Shown here: in pieces, positions 27,607 through 39,293 of the stretch | How the letters are laid out: the number at the start of each line of letters is the position of its first letter | Position numbering within the stretch: position 1 is the stretch's first letter | Source: Strigamia acuminata | Lineage: Eukaryota; Arthropoda; Chilopoda; Geophilomorpha; Linotaeniidae | Direction: 5' to 3' | DNA length: 64,000 nucleotides | Assembly: GCA_949358305.1 (NCBI GenBank) | Contig: OX442316.1 | Location: 744,001 to 808,000, forward strand | Program-made: the position numbers and the translations under genes | The notes under the pieces: generated by a model | Database searches by the model: none | Told to the model about the DNA's origin: nothing | Seen by the model: only the letters and a program-made list of their open reading frames with translations

Positions 27607-30600
27607 TTACATGTCGAAAATGTTGTCGCATAATTGTGTAAGCCTCGGGCTTGCTAACCACTTCGTCAGTAAGTCAGCTGTATTAAGCTTGCCCATTACG
27701 TGTTTGATATCAAACACTTTCGCCTCGTAAAGATCGCGCAGAAAATGAAAGCGCACCTCGATGTGCTTGTTTGACTTATTCTCTACGCGATTCTTACTAT
27801 ATTGAATGGCGGCAGTGCTGTCCGCCATTACGCACGGTCTTAGATCGCCAAAATAGTCGCGCATAATGGGCATAGCGAAAAAACGTCGGAGCCAAACTAG
27901 TTCTCGTACACCATCAACGATGGCAACAAACTCTGACTCCATAACTGACAAAGTTGTCATTTTCTGTTTGCGGCATGACCAAGAAATTGGAATGCCGCCT
28001 AAAAACACGATGTGGCCCCCGAAACTCTTCCGCTGTTCAACATCAGTTGCGTAAGACGCATCTGTAAAGACTGATAAGAATGCACTTTTGCATCTGGACA
28101 AATTGATGCCATAGTGCTCTGTTGTCTTCAAGTACCTGAGTACTTGCATAAGCATGTTCACATGCCTTTGGGAATGGGCCTCGTTGTACTGTGAAAGTAC
28201 AATTGTGGAGAACAGAATGTCTGGTCTTGTTCTCGATGCCAGAAATAACAAACTACCAATCAGTGATCGGTACGGGAATTTAACCTCAGGTATTTCATCT
28301 TTCTTAACTCCAACAATCTCAGTTCCCACTGCTCCCGGCAAACGAACACGATTGGAACCATCAACTCCGAATTGCTTGCAAAGCTTTTGAATATAGTTCT
28401 GTTGATGGATAACAATCTTGCCGTTCGACCTGTCAAATTGGATTCCCAAAAGTAGGGTGACCGGTCCAAGGTTTACCAGTTCGAAATACTTAGCAATACA
28501 AGAAAGTACGTCAGTTTCAATAAACTCATTTCGAGAAAATACAACGATATCGTCCACGTATACTATTAAAACCACATCCCGGTCCATTGTGTAAACACAA
28601 TTGAAACCAGGAACCGGTCGGAACCCTATTTCCAAAAGCTTTTCATGTAGCTTTTCAAACCACATTCTTCCCGACTGGTGAAGCCCATATAATGCCTTCA
28701 GCAGTCGCCAACACTTTCCAGCGTTCTCAGCTGTTTGGAAACCCTTTGGGATGGACATTAGTTGGGGCTCGTCCAAATCTCCGTAGAGATAGGCCGCTTT
28801 GATGTCGATATGTACGTCCCGCCAACCCATGAGGATCACGAGCATACAAAAGAATACAAGGACTAACACAAAATTTACAACGGGGGAGAAAACCTCGTTG
28901 TAATCAATCCCAGGACGCTGTTTGAAGCCCTGGGCCACGAGCCTAGCTCGGTGACGTTGAATTGTCCCTGTATCGTCCCTTTTGAGCTTGTATATCCACT
29001 TGCTCCCTAACAGAGGTTGGTTGGCTTGACAATCGACTTCTTCATAAACTTTTCTCTCTTGAAAAATGTCAACCTCCTCTTGCATTGCGCTTTTCCAATC
29101 CTCTTTGTATTGACTCTGTATGGCCTCTTCATAGGTGTTTGGTTCTAATGCGCAAAACATTGCAAAGGGATTGGAAACTTCTTGGTCGAGGGACTTGCCC
29201 GTGAAGTCAAAAAGTTCCGGATCATACTCGTGTCCGGTGTTCTCACACCAGCGCAATGCTTCTACTCGGCTTCTGATACGTGTTTTATCGGGTGCGATGT
29301 AGTGAGCATATTTCACACCGGCATCCCTGCCTGTCAAGCGCACGTATCCTTTCACTTGCCATAAACTCATGTCTAGTTTCAATAAAGGTACCCCTCCCGC
29401 AGCAACTTGTTGTTGACCCCCTCTTACATTAGGAGAAGCCAACAGTGCTTCTTGAAACAACTCTTCGTCCTCATATTCATCTACATAATCGAATCTAGGC
29501 TCAAATTCAATCAGCTTTGGCTTAAGTTGGGGTCCCTTCAAAGGTTTTGGGGTATCTGGTAGTGGTGGCGCCACTATTGGTAAAACCAAATTATCCGGTA
29601 TCAGATTAAATATCTCATTATGTGGGCTTATGGGCCGTTTGGCTGGGATTTCCTCTTGAGGTACTGGGGGACCCGTGGTTAGAATCTCTTCATCGGAATC
29701 ATCTCCCATTAGGTCAGGGACTAAATCCTCATTATTACTCATGTGTGGAATAGGAGCCCCATTGGTACTCTTCTCATACCAAAACTGTTCCTCATTGATA
29801 GTCACGTGTTTTGACGAATGTACACTATTGCGAATGGGGTCCCAAACTCTATAACCCTGAGTTTCTGTACTGTAACCCACTAGGGCCCCACACCAAGACC
29901 TCTCCTCTAGCTTGCTCTTTCTTTGTTGGCTAGGGATGTGCACGTAGCACTTTGACCCGATACAGCGCAGATGTCGAACAGATACCTTCTTATTATGTAA
30001 TACATTATATGGTGATTTATTGCCCAATTTAGGATGCGGCAGGAGATTCTTAAGGTAGACAATCGTGACCACCATTTCCCCCCATAATCGTTTAGGGAAG
30101 TCACTTTCAAACATCATTGCACGTGCCCCCTCTAAAATTGTCCGGTTTGCACGCTCGGCAATGGAGTTCATCTCGGGGGTGTACGCATTAGTGCGCTCGC
30201 ACTTTATCCCCTCCTGACCCGCGTAATCATCCCAGGCCCTGGAGACAAATTCACCCCCATTGTCGGTTCTAATTGTCTTAACCTTCCTCGAGGTTCGCCT
30301 CTCAATCTCACGTTGCCACGTCTTGAAAACATCCAGAACATCACTTTTCTTCTTAAGAATTCTAATCCACATATAGCGCGAAAAATCATCTATAATTATT
30401 AAATAAAAAGTGCCCCCTCCAAGGGATCTGGTTTTAGATGCGCCCCAAACGTCCATATGGACTAGTTCTAAGATGTCTTTTGTGGCAATAACTCCAATAG
30501 GGGGAAAAGAGGCCCTAGTCTTCTTAGCGCGCATACATGCGTCGCATTGGTTCAATTTCCCATCTGTCAATTTAACACCAAAAATGTCTGTGGACTTCTG

Positions 30601-32289
30601 CATTTCCAAAATGCCCGCTGTATGAAAATGACCCATCCGGCCATGCCAGTAAGAGATATCTAATGCTTTCTCCTGCTGGAGTGCATTCCCCGTTGTGTTT
30701 GCTTGCAAAAGCCCCAAGTCGTTAGTGGAATTCGCGACCGTGTCGGTACCCGCTGCCCCTTTCGCTTGCGGCGGTGCTTTAAGCACCTCACTATACGCTG
30801 GCTTCGCACTATCACTCGCTTGCTGCGTTTCGCTCACACTCGCTGGAGAAATTAGTGCACTCTGGTTAACAACATTAGCATTTTCAACAATATTAAGTGT
30901 GTTAGTCAATTGATCACCCACAGCAACTGCATTCGAGGGCGTCGAAACTGCAGTTGTGTTTACAGTAAGAGCCGGTATCTGACATGAACTTTTATACATT
31001 CTATCTGATTGCCGCCACGCAGTCAGTACTGGCTCGGTGATCTTCTCTTTAAACACGACCAATTTCCCATTTGCAACACGGGTGATGAAACCAGCTTCGT
31101 CTGTTCGCCCCAACGAGATTAAATTTTTACAAAAATTTGGCGCATAGAAAACGTTGCGCAATACAAATGGGTGGCCATCAGCCTTAGTAGCTGATTCCAG
31201 TCTAATACTGCCTACACCCTCAATCTTGGAGGATCCTTCTCCAAGGCGAACAGTATAATTGGTAAGCGGTTTGAAATCGATAAACCCGTGTTTACAAAAT
31301 GTAAAGTGGTCGGTCGCGGCGGTATCTATGTACCACGACATGTCTTTGTGGCCCGAAGAAACAAATGAGGCAACTGGCATCGAAGATTGTCCGACAGTTT
31401 GATGAAGCGACGTGTAAAAGTTCACCAATTCTTCAGATGCGCTGAGATTAGCCTTCTTGCCACGTGATCGACCGCGTCCACGACCACGGCCGCGCGACTG
31501 TGCGACATTCGAGCTCACTTTCTGCATCGGTGCAGAGCCTTGTTGCTTCGGGGTGGGACAATCTCGCGAGAAATGGCCCCTCCCGCCACAATTAAAACAA
31601 ATAAGTCCTTTTCCTTGTTGTTGTGGCTGTCCACTAGCAAAAGCTCCTGTCGACGGCACTGCAGAACTATCAGAAGATCCCGCGTGGGTGCGGTTGTACT
31701 CCGCTAAAAGCCTTTCACGCACTTTTGCCGTCGTGAAATCGGCTTTGTCCCAGTGGTATATTTGTTGCTTGAGTCCTTCCCATTCTGGACCCAAGAAATC
31801 CAAATATTGAAATGCAATAAATTTGTCTTCCAAAACAATTTCAACGTCTTTAAGTTCTGCCGCCTTTCTATCTACACGTGCCGTAAACACGACCCTTTCC
31901 TCATCGGGTGCCAATTTCATTTGTAGAAATTCTCTCCTAAGCCTTGCTTGTCTAGCCATGGTCGTGGGTTGGTAGGCTTCCTTCAATGCGTCCCATGCCT
32001 TTTTAGAAGTCGCATGAGCAACAGCAACAACCTTTTGCGCTTCTGCGCAAGCTAAACAAATCGAGGAACGTGCTTTATGTTCACGTGTCTTAAAGTCACG
32101 TATCTCGCGTGGTGTGGCCGCAGCCGTTAACGCTGGCTCATCGCCCACCACGTGATTCCACGTGCCTTGCTGCTCTAGAATTAGCTGCATGTTGGTTGCC
32201 CACGATTCATAATTCGTCCCATCAAGTTTACGTATATTAGGGGCGAATGGCTTTGAAAAGTCCTCAAATTTCCAATCGCCGGCTGCCAT
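27607..32289 (-). CDS. gag-pol: Cop1 gag-pol polyprotein
   Basis: Single ORF of about 1560 residues from ATG 32289 (MAAGDWKFEDF). Gag domain with UBN2-like motif (NYESWATNMQLIL) and knuckle CFNCGGRGHFSRDCP. Protease site WYIDTAATDH, with Ala where the DTG/DSG glycine is expected. Integrase: HGRMGH...CDACMRAK finger, D in HMDVWG, IRTDNGGEF, E in SIAERANRT. RT: KWIYKLKRDDTG, IDIKAAYLYGDL, YVDDIVVFS. RNase H: FTDASYATD and STAAIQYSKN, ending NTADLLTKWL. Copia order (integrase before RT) is clear. All catalytic residues of integrase and RT are present. Confidence 0.95.
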   Translation of the reverse strand: MAAGDWKFEDFSKPFAPNIRKLDGTNYESWATNMQLILEQQGTWNHVVGDEPALTAAATPREIRDFKTREHKARSSICLACAEAQKVVAVAHATSKKAWDALKEAYQPTTMARQARLRREFLQMKLAPDEERVVFTARVDRKAAELKDVEIVLEDKFIAFQYLDFLGPEWEGLKQQIYHWDKADFTTAKVRERLLAEYNRTHAGSSDSSAVPSTGAFASGQPQQQGKGLICFNCGGRGHFSRDCPTPKQQGSAPMQKVSSNVAQSRGRGRGRGRSRGKKANLSASEELVNFYTSLHQTVGQSSMPVASFVSSGHKDMSWYIDTAATDHFTFCKHGFIDFKPLTNYTVRLGEGSSKIEGVGSIRLESATKADGHPFVLRNVFYAPNFCKNLISLGRTDEAGFITRVANGKLVVFKEKITEPVLTAWRQSDRMYKSSCQIPALTVNTTAVSTPSNAVAVGDQLTNTLNIVENANVVNQSALISPASVSETQQASDSAKPAYSEVLKAPPQAKGAAGTDTVANSTNDLGLLQANTTGNALQQEKALDISYWHGRMGHFHTAGILEMQKSTDIFGVKLTDGKLNQCDACMRAKKTRASFPPIGVIATKDILELVHMDVWGASKTRSLGGGTFYLIIIDDFSRYMWIRILKKKSDVLDVFKTWQREIERRTSRKVKTIRTDNGGEFVSRAWDDYAGQEGIKCERTNAYTPEMNSIAERANRTILEGARAMMFESDFPKRLWGEMVVTIVYLKNLLPHPKLGNKSPYNVLHNKKVSVRHLRCIGSKCYVHIPSQQRKSKLEERSWCGALVGYSTETQGYRVWDPIRNSVHSSKHVTINEEQFWYEKSTNGAPIPHMSNNEDLVPDLMGDDSDEEILTTGPPVPQEEIPAKRPISPHNEIFNLIPDNLVLPIVAPPLPDTPKPLKGPQLKPKLIEFEPRFDYVDEYEDEELFQEALLASPNVRGGQQQVAAGGVPLLKLDMSLWQVKGYVRLTGRDAGVKYAHYIAPDKTRIRSRVEALRWCENTGHEYDPELFDFTGKSLDQEVSNPFAMFCALEPNTYEEAIQSQYKEDWKSAMQEEVDIFQERKVYEEVDCQANQPLLGSKWIYKLKRDDTGTIQRHRARLVAQGFKQRPGIDYNEVFSPVVNFVLVLVFFCMLVILMGWRDVHIDIKAAYLYGDLDEPQLMSIPKGFQTAENAGKCWRLLKALYGLHQSGRMWFEKLHEKLLEIGFRPVPGFNCVYTMDRDVVLIVYVDDIVVFSRNEFIETDVLSCIAKYFELVNLGPVTLLLGIQFDRSNGKIVIHQQNYIQKLCKQFGVDGSNRVRLPGAVGTEIVGVKKDEIPEVKFPYRSLIGSLLFLASRTRPDILFSTIVLSQYNEAHSQRHVNMLMQVLRYLKTTEHYGINLSRCKSAFLSVFTDASYATDVEQRKSFGGHIVFLGGIPISWSCRKQKMTTLSVMESEFVAIVDGVRELVWLRRFFAMPIMRDYFGDLRPCVMADSTAAIQYSKNRVENKSNKHIEVRFHFLRDLYEAKVFDIKHVMGKLNTADLLTKWLASPRLTQLCDNIFDM

Positions 32290-33525
32290 GATCAAATTTC
32301 AAAATAATACCGTAGCACAATTCACTTTGCACAAACACTTTCACAAAAATAATCTGAAGACACAGTAAATTCCCCCAAAAATTAGGCGAAATATCACAAT
32401 CCACCCTAGGACAAATCTCACTAAGTGAGATGCAAAACTCTACACAGTATCCCCCGAGTTCCGACCGGACTCCTAGGACCGCGGGACACTCGGTGGCCAG
32501 GGAAAGCCTGTGCAGAAATAGGATGGCACTAGTCGACTGACTAGAGGGTGCCAAACACACTAAAGGGCCCAAACAAAACCTTAAATAACTAATGACAAGT
32601 AATTTCGAACCCCTAAATGCACTTAAATCGATGTGAAGTTGGCAAAGTTGAGATGATTCGTGTATTTGCGGGACTGTGCGTCGCAAAACGATCCCCAAGC
32701 TGGCAGCTGGTCGCTCCCTCGTAGCACGATAGTACGCCGGGGTACAGGCTCGTGTGTGTGCGGAATTTCCTTCCTCGCACACAATCGCGATCGTTCGCGA
32801 CTTCGCAATTGCCGTTGTGCAAATTGCGGCTTTTCCAGTGGATGATATGAACGTTTCACGTTCGTAAATGCTCCTGGGAGTGTCCACGGAGCTTCCAAGC
32901 ACGTTGTCGAAACGTGTGCGCGAAGAAACGTACGTCGTACGTCGTTGAATCGCCGCTAAATTGCCGACGATCTCCGTGCGCTTGAAATGACGAAAATCTG
33001 GTCGAATTCCGTTGAAAACCAGCGCGAAAACGATCCAAACAATAAATATGTTCATTAAATAAAGTAATCCTCACCGCTGAATGTCCAAATCAATCCAAAA
33101 ACCACGATAAATGTGTGTTGATACTGCGCAAACACTTATAAGACGGGCGCCGCCATTTTGGATTTTGGAAAAGACGGTCTCGGTGAAAATGCACAGTCCA
33201 GCATGGTTTAACAGTTTCCAACTGTTAAATAATCAAAAAGAATGTTAATATATATTATATTCACCGCTGTCGGCAAAAACGCTGTGGTTCCAGCGTCGAA
33301 AAACGCTTGAAACCCGTCCAAAAACGAGTAATTCCGTCGTTGCCGCCCCGAACTTGGCTTCGCTGCTAAACGACGCACTTCAGACGTTCGTCGATGCCTG
33401 GTTTCTGTCTCTACGGTCCGCCCGGGTCGTGCGCGATGTCCGTGGTTGCCGAAAATATGCGTTCCTGGTCAGAATTTCGCGCTGAGTTCGAATTTGGCCA
33501 CGAAACTCACGCTGGACTTACAGAG
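32290..33525 (-). other. Cop1 5' leader
   Basis: 1.24-kb non-coding leader between primer site and gag ATG. It contains a YY1-like CAAAATGGCGGC on the minus strand at 33149-33160. Overlapping ORFs (for example 263 codons at 32264-33055) are arginine-rich and have no recognisable domain, so they are not called. Confidence 0.6.
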
Positions 33526-33543
33526 AACCACCCTCTGCTACCA
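33526..33543 (-). promoter_or_regulatory. Cop1 primer-binding site for initiator Met-tRNA
   Basis: One base inside the 5' LTR the minus strand reads TGGTAGCAGAGGGTGGTT. This matches the complement of the metazoan initiator tRNA-Met 3' end at 17 of 18 positions. Confidence 0.9.
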
Positions 33544-33544
33544 A

Positions 33545-34067
33545 TGTGGAAAATAAATGATGGTGTAAGTCCAAAACAGCATATTTGGCTTTGCCAAAAA
33601 TCCGCACAGGCGGTGGCCATGTTTAATCATGGTTTTCAACTCAAGAGTGCATACAGAACAAATCATTTATGAGTTACATAGAATCATTGATCAGGTGACT
33701 TATGATCACATAAATGTTGAACATAGAACAAATCATGTAAAATGCAAACAATACGGAAATACATTTGGCATGGCATTTATAATCTTACAAATGCCAGATA
33801 ATATACATAAACTTAACGCATATAAATACACAAATGTATTTAACAACAATGTCACTTAAATGCACGTACAGTATTCCTGCGTATTATACAAATTCGCAAC
33901 TCAGGGCAGGTAATACAAATACACTGAACAATTAAAGGCACGTTGTACTAATGGCGCGATAAACCATAAACTCGCGCCAGATATCATCGCGCAATTAACA
34001 CGCTTGGTAAGGTGAACATACTCGGACATGCAACTTATTTGCCTACAAAAGAAACTTATTTCCAACA
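33545..34067 (-). repeat. 5' LTR of Cop1
   Basis: 523 bp, the same as 27062-27584 by eye, followed by TSD TTTCA at 34068-34072. Confidence 0.95.
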
Positions 34068-35840
34068 TTTCAAACCAATCACGGAGAAAGTGCAATTTAA
34101 CATCTATATGTTTATTTGCACGATTTTCGATTTTGTTCTTCGCGTAGTTGATTGCTGGCATACTATCGGCGTAAACACAAGGAACGCTTCTTCCAAAACA
34201 CAAGATGATATCGGCATCGTACAAACGTTCTAGCCATATCACCTCTCTCACGCCATCGACAACTGCGAGAAACTCGCTTTCCATAATACTCAGTGAAGTC
34301 ATGGATTGTTTTCGACAATTCCATGAAATCGGAACCCCTCCTAAATAAACTATGTGACCACCAAAGCTTCTCCTACTGTCTTGGTCCAAAGCAAAGGACG
34401 CGTCGGTGTAAACCGTTAAATTGTTGTTTTTACAATTAGCTAAGTTGATAACATAATCGGGGGTATTCGCCAGATATCTTAACACTTGTATTAGCATTTT
34501 AACATGCCTGTTAGAGTGGGTCTCGTTGTATTGAGACAATACAATAACGCTGAAGAGGATATCTGGACGCGTTCTATTCGCGATAAATAGTAAACTCCCT
34601 ACTAGGGACCTGTATGGGAACGTCGAGTTTATTTGTTCGCCCGGTTGTACCTTCTGTATCATGGTACCGACCGTGACTGGGATTTTAATTTTATGGCACG
34701 GATCAATGTCGTATTTCTCGACTAATTTCGCAATATAACTCTTTTGATGTACTAAAATGTCCCCATTTTTCCTTTCAAAATGAATCCCTAATAAAAGAGT
34801 CACCGGTCCAAGGTTGACAATTTCAAAGCTCTCTTGAATCCACTCGATGATACATTGTTCAACGAAAGCATCACGACTAAACAAAACAATGTCGTCCACG
34901 TAAAACAAAAGGACGGCATCTGAGCCGTAATTATATACGCAATTCAACCCTAAGACTGGAGTGAATCCTATTTCCAATAATCGTTCGTGGAGCTTGAAAT
35001 ACCACATCCTTCCGGACTGGTGAAGTCCGTACAAGGATTTGACCAGCCGCCAACATTTCTGTTGGTTCTCCTTGGTCCGGAAGCCTTTTGGGATATTGAT
35101 GTATTGTGGCACATCAAGGTCTCCGTATAAGTACGCAGACTTGATGTCGAGATGTGTATCTCGCCAGCCTTGCAGAACTACAAGAGAACAAAAGAATATC
35201 AGTACGAGAACAAAGTTGACCACTGGTGAAAATATCTCAGTGAAGTCAACTCCTTCTTTCTGCCCAAAACCTTGCGCAACCAAACGTGCTCTCCAACGCT
35301 TAATTGCCCCAGTATGGTCACGTTTGATTTTATAAATCCATTTTGTTCCCAGTAAATTCGTCCCTTCGGTTTTATCAACTTCTTCGTAAACTTTTCTGTC
35401 ATTAAAGATATTAATTTCATCATCCATGGCATCCTGCCAGTCAGATTTGTTGGGATTGGACATAGCCTCTTCAAATGTGTCCGGTTCAACGGATGCATGA
35501 CCGGCGAACCCAATGGTCTCATTTGTTGCTTTGAAATCGAAACAACCCCCATCGTACTGATAGTCTTCTTCTTTGCACCATCGTACAACATCAATCCGAC
35601 TGCGGATTCTATCGCCAAGTGGTGTTATGTAGATCACATCTACCTGCCCAGCAGTTTCACCACTTTGCCTAACGGTTTCTCTCCGTTGCCATTGTGTCAT
35701 ATCCAAAATTTTTAATTCCTCAGGAGCAGCTGCACGCTGTTTCACTGTGTCCCCCTTTAACTTAGCACCTCGTGGTGGGTTCCTTCTAACCGGTGGAGGT
35801 GAAGTTTCCATTTCTTCCTCCTGAACTCCACCAGCCGCCT
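34068..35840 (-). CDS. pol: Cop2 pol, RT and RNase H segment
   Basis: Copia reverse transcriptase and most of RNase H: TKWIYKIKRDHTG, LDIKSAYLYGDL, YGLHQSGRMWY, YVDDIVLFS, then YTDASFALD and ESEFLAVVDG, breaking off at HFLRDWFE where Cop1 inserted. The start is not a true N-terminus: it continues from the integrase segment at 49047 across LX1 in frame (ENAQA/AGGVQEEE). The local ORF overruns into the Cop1 LTR on the C-terminal side. Confidence 0.92.
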
Positions 35841-36581
35841 TGTTGCGAGCAGATTCGCAACATGGGTTTTTTTGCTATCGCAATAGCGGATTTGCTTGAA
35901 TTGATCAATTATTTAAGTTTGTGTTTAGTTAATAGCGCAGCTAAAGTTTTGTCTGAATGTTAAGTGAGATTTGTGAAGTTTGTGACGTGGGAGTGGTAGT
36001 TGTACATTAATTCCGCTTAATTTTGTACTTCTTGACCGGCACTTTAGAGCTTTCTCTGCTAAGATTCACCTAAAGTGTCGTTTGCTGTTAGTTTTAAGTT
36101 TGTTTTTACTTTGAAATGCGTGTTTAACGGTTTACTGTATTTTCTGTATGCATTCTTGCTCATTTCTATGCTTTTAGTAGTTGTTATACTTTACAAGTTG
36201 GCACTAGAGGGCTGAATTCTCTGTGCAATTGTTGTAAACCGTTGCTACGATCGGTGATCTAATTGTTGTGCGTTGCACAACAACACTTGCTAGCTAGGGT
36301 TAAGTTATGTAGTTTTTTTCTCCCTTTTTCTTTCTGTGTACTTTTGATAGATATTAACTTTAGAATAAATTCAGTGTTCATGTGCTTTAGCACATCAGTC
36401 TTGGATTCAATGTGTGCTCATTGCTGCGCCTGTTCAGGGCAGCAATTTCGTTTATTTGCCATAAGTTTCAAGAGTGAATTCAATTACGGCAATTCACTAC
36501 AAGATCAGGTGAGAGAAGTTATTCTTCATCTTTTCTTCCTCGTTTCTTGCAGACTGCCACGGTCCAGGGCTGCCGGAAACA
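35841..36581 (+). repeat. 5' LTR of LX1
   Basis: TGTTGCGA...CCGGAAACA. It opens with an inverted repeat TGTTGCGA-gcagat-TCGCAACA and then gctatcgcaatagc. AATAAA near 36363. A 44-nt GT...AG segment (36509-36552) lies near its 3' end. Confidence 0.92.
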
Positions 36582-39293
36582 TTTTGGTACCGTTGACTCA
36601 GGATTTTCGAACGAATTTCCTTCCGCTCGTGGCTGCGAAAATGGCGGACATCGCCGCCATTTGTCCAAGCGAACTTGCCGAATGCAGAGCCAACTGCATT
36701 GGAGGTTTTTTGAGCTGTGTGACGTCAGCCACACAGAAGGCTATCACACAGGACGAGGATCGCCACACGAGAAGGCGAGTTCCGTGCTTGCGGCTCATCG
36801 GCGTCGTCAACACAGCACGTGGTTTGGCGTCGTTGATCAAGTCAGTCGCCATTGGTATGATCGTCACCAGCAGCCGCAGCAAGATCGTCGGTCGAGAGAG
36901 TTTCGTCAAAGTTTTCCAGGTTTTCGTGTGTCGAGCTCGTTGCATAGAACGAAGCCGTGTTCACACAGACGTGCGCCATCCCACAAGCGGTTCAGTCAAG
37001 TTTCCAGTCGAGTCTTTTCTTCTTCAACAGAGCGAGTTCTCTCAGTCGTACCGGACGGTCCAGCGGAGAGTTTCGTGCCGTCAGCGCACAGAACGAGCGT
37101 CACCGAGTTTGGAAGATCAAGTCTTCCAGCGTCGGCCTGTTAAACACAACGCAATGTACTAGTCGTCCAGAATCGTCAAGAAAGAACATTTTCGTGTTGA
37201 TTTTCTCGCCTTTATTGTTAATTTTAAGGTTTTTGGGGAAGATTGTGGTTGTTTTGGGGGTTTTTGGGGCATTAGTTAGGTTTCTTGCTCGTGCATACGC
37301 TATTATGCAAGTGTATTTTAGTTTTCTAGAATATTTGCGCCTTGTTTGGAGTCCGCAACGACCAGCAAGGTCCCTTTAAGCTCGAAACTTCTGTTTTTTT
37401 GCCCTCCTCGTTTACGGTTATGTTGCTATTGTCCTCAGTTCCTTGTTTAAGTGCCAAAGAATGGCTTATGCGAATTTATTGGCTTTCTGTGTCTGGATTT
37501 AATAAGGGAGTCCAATTTTCTGATTGCATTTATGCCTGTGCTTGTTAATAGCTTTATTCTTTGCTTGCTCACGTTTTTGGTGAGAATTTTCGGTTTAGTA
37601 TGTGAGAAGTGTGGCTATTTGTTTACAAGTTTTCCTTGCCAACCCCCTTTTTAAACGAGTTTGCCAATTTATCACGTTATTAGCTCTTTGGACTTGAGTT
37701 CTTTGATCTCCCGAGGTTTTTCCCTTTTTCGTGTAGTCTTTTTAAGAAATTTTTAGGCTTAATGACAGGAGTGTCGTCACTTTTGCAGATTTTTAGTGGT
37801 GTTGGCCAGTTAATCATCAGCTCGGGGTCGATTAACTCCCGCTTTTAGCTTTCTGCCCTACGCTACAGTTAAATTACTAGCTATTGTGGGCCAACCAGTT
37901 CCCTCTTCTCGTCCTTCCCGCCTATCAGAGCGGCGGTCAGGGGGGTCCTTGAGTGATCTAGCTGCTTCTCGTCATGTGAGCATGCTCTTGTGTTTGGAAT
38001 GTGGACGACCTCTGGTCTTCACGTTTTGTGTCCAATGTCTTTCGTGTGCCGCACGAGTTTCCTCGTGAGCTCTGGTGTCGGTCATCTCTCTGCTTCGGGA
38101 GAGGGCACACCCGTTTGTATTCGTGTGTTTGTAGAACGTTTCTTGTTTTTAGAACGAGATTCGTTCTTTTGCTGCTCATGTCTAGCTGAGCGAGCGCTGG
38201 CACGTGAGGTCAGTCGGTTCTTATCTGTCCGTCAAATTTCTGTTCGGTTAGATTGTTATACGACTTGTTTGCAAGTGGGTTTGGATTTAGTAAGGCGTGT
38301 GACTTCTGTCGGTGCTGGAAGTTTAGAGCAGCCGATCCGCACCGCCCACTGGGCAAGTCCAGTTTCTGTTGTTGACCGCTGCACCCAGTGTCCACCGCTG
38401 GTGATGTACGTTCTGCATTTTCGCTCTCTCTTCGTGGAAACGTCCGTAGCGTTTCATGAGTCTTCATTAGTGACTAGTCTCGCCTTTTATCGTTTAAAAA
38501 AGGGAGTTTAGTTAGTCTAGTTCTTTGGGGCAACCTTAGAATTTGGACATTTTAGCTTATTCGTTTAGGAAATAGCTTGCTTGCTATTTTATGGTTGTGG
38601 CTAGCTGGCGTGGCGGTAGGGTATAGGTACTTGTTTTGGATGGTCGTTCTTGCTGTGCACAGCAAGGACTGCCATTCGATGTGTTTCAGAGGGCAGGTTT
38701 GCACTGCCATACTCTGTTAGATGTCGTGTCCGAGACAAAGTCCCTGCGCCTCTTGGCGGCCCCTATTTCTACGTTGGCTTCCCGCGACTGAGTAGTTGTT
38801 GTTAGTCTTTCATCCCTAGCTCTGCAGTGAGGCAGACATGCACTAGGCAGGGAGCCCACTCTAGGATGGGTCGAAGGACGTGTGTGTGCGGCCTTCTTGG
38901 CGCCGGCACTCGGCAACACGTTTTAGTCATTGGACAACACGTGCTTTCAGTAGAGTGGCGATTTCCGGAAGTCGGCTTGCTGATCGACGATGTGGTCAAT
39001 GGGTATGTGAGCGAGTCAATTGTCGACTTGCAGTTGCTTACCGGTTCCAGGAATGCGGTTGGCAACTGGCAAGTCCTTGTGCTCATGTCTATGTGTGACG
39101 CCCCTCGCAATCAGGGACGTCAAGCAACCCTCCCTCTTCTCTCGTTTCTCGGTTCAATCATATTGGTTCCGACTCGGGGTGGGCCAAGCGTTCATACGGT
39201 AGCCTCCTTATTGGAGCATGGGGTTTCAGCTAGATCTAGTTTTTATTTCCCCTTCGGTTAAAGAAGTTTCAGTCTTCGTGGTAGTCTGTTCAC
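36582..39293 (+). other. LX1 internal region, left part
   Basis: Begins ttttggtaccgttgactcag, where TGGTACCGTTGACTC (36585-36599) is a candidate primer-binding site also present in LX2. About 50 bases on is a perfect 9-bp inverted repeat AAATGGCGG/CCGCCATTT (36639-36662). ORFs up to 299 codons overlap the LTR edge but differ in length and sequence from those of LX2 and show no domain. I find no gene. Confidence 0.6.

Larger units (their letters stand above)
27062..34067 (-). mobile_element. Ty1/copia retrotransposon Cop1, complete
   Basis: Two 523-bp LTRs that look identical by eye (27062-27584 and 33545-34067), flanked by the 5-bp TSD TTTCA (27057-27061 and 34068-34072). A polypurine tract, a single gag-pol ORF and an initiator-tRNA primer site are in place. 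The intact ORF and matching LTRs indicate a recent insertion; the only visible defect candidate is the DTA protease site. Confidence 0.97.

Noticed and set aside
36263-37162. 299-codon ORF in LX1 and 263-codon ORF at 51824-52615 in LX2 as an LX protein
   Set aside because: They straddle the LTR edge, share only scattered short segments with frame-disturbing differences, and have no domain.
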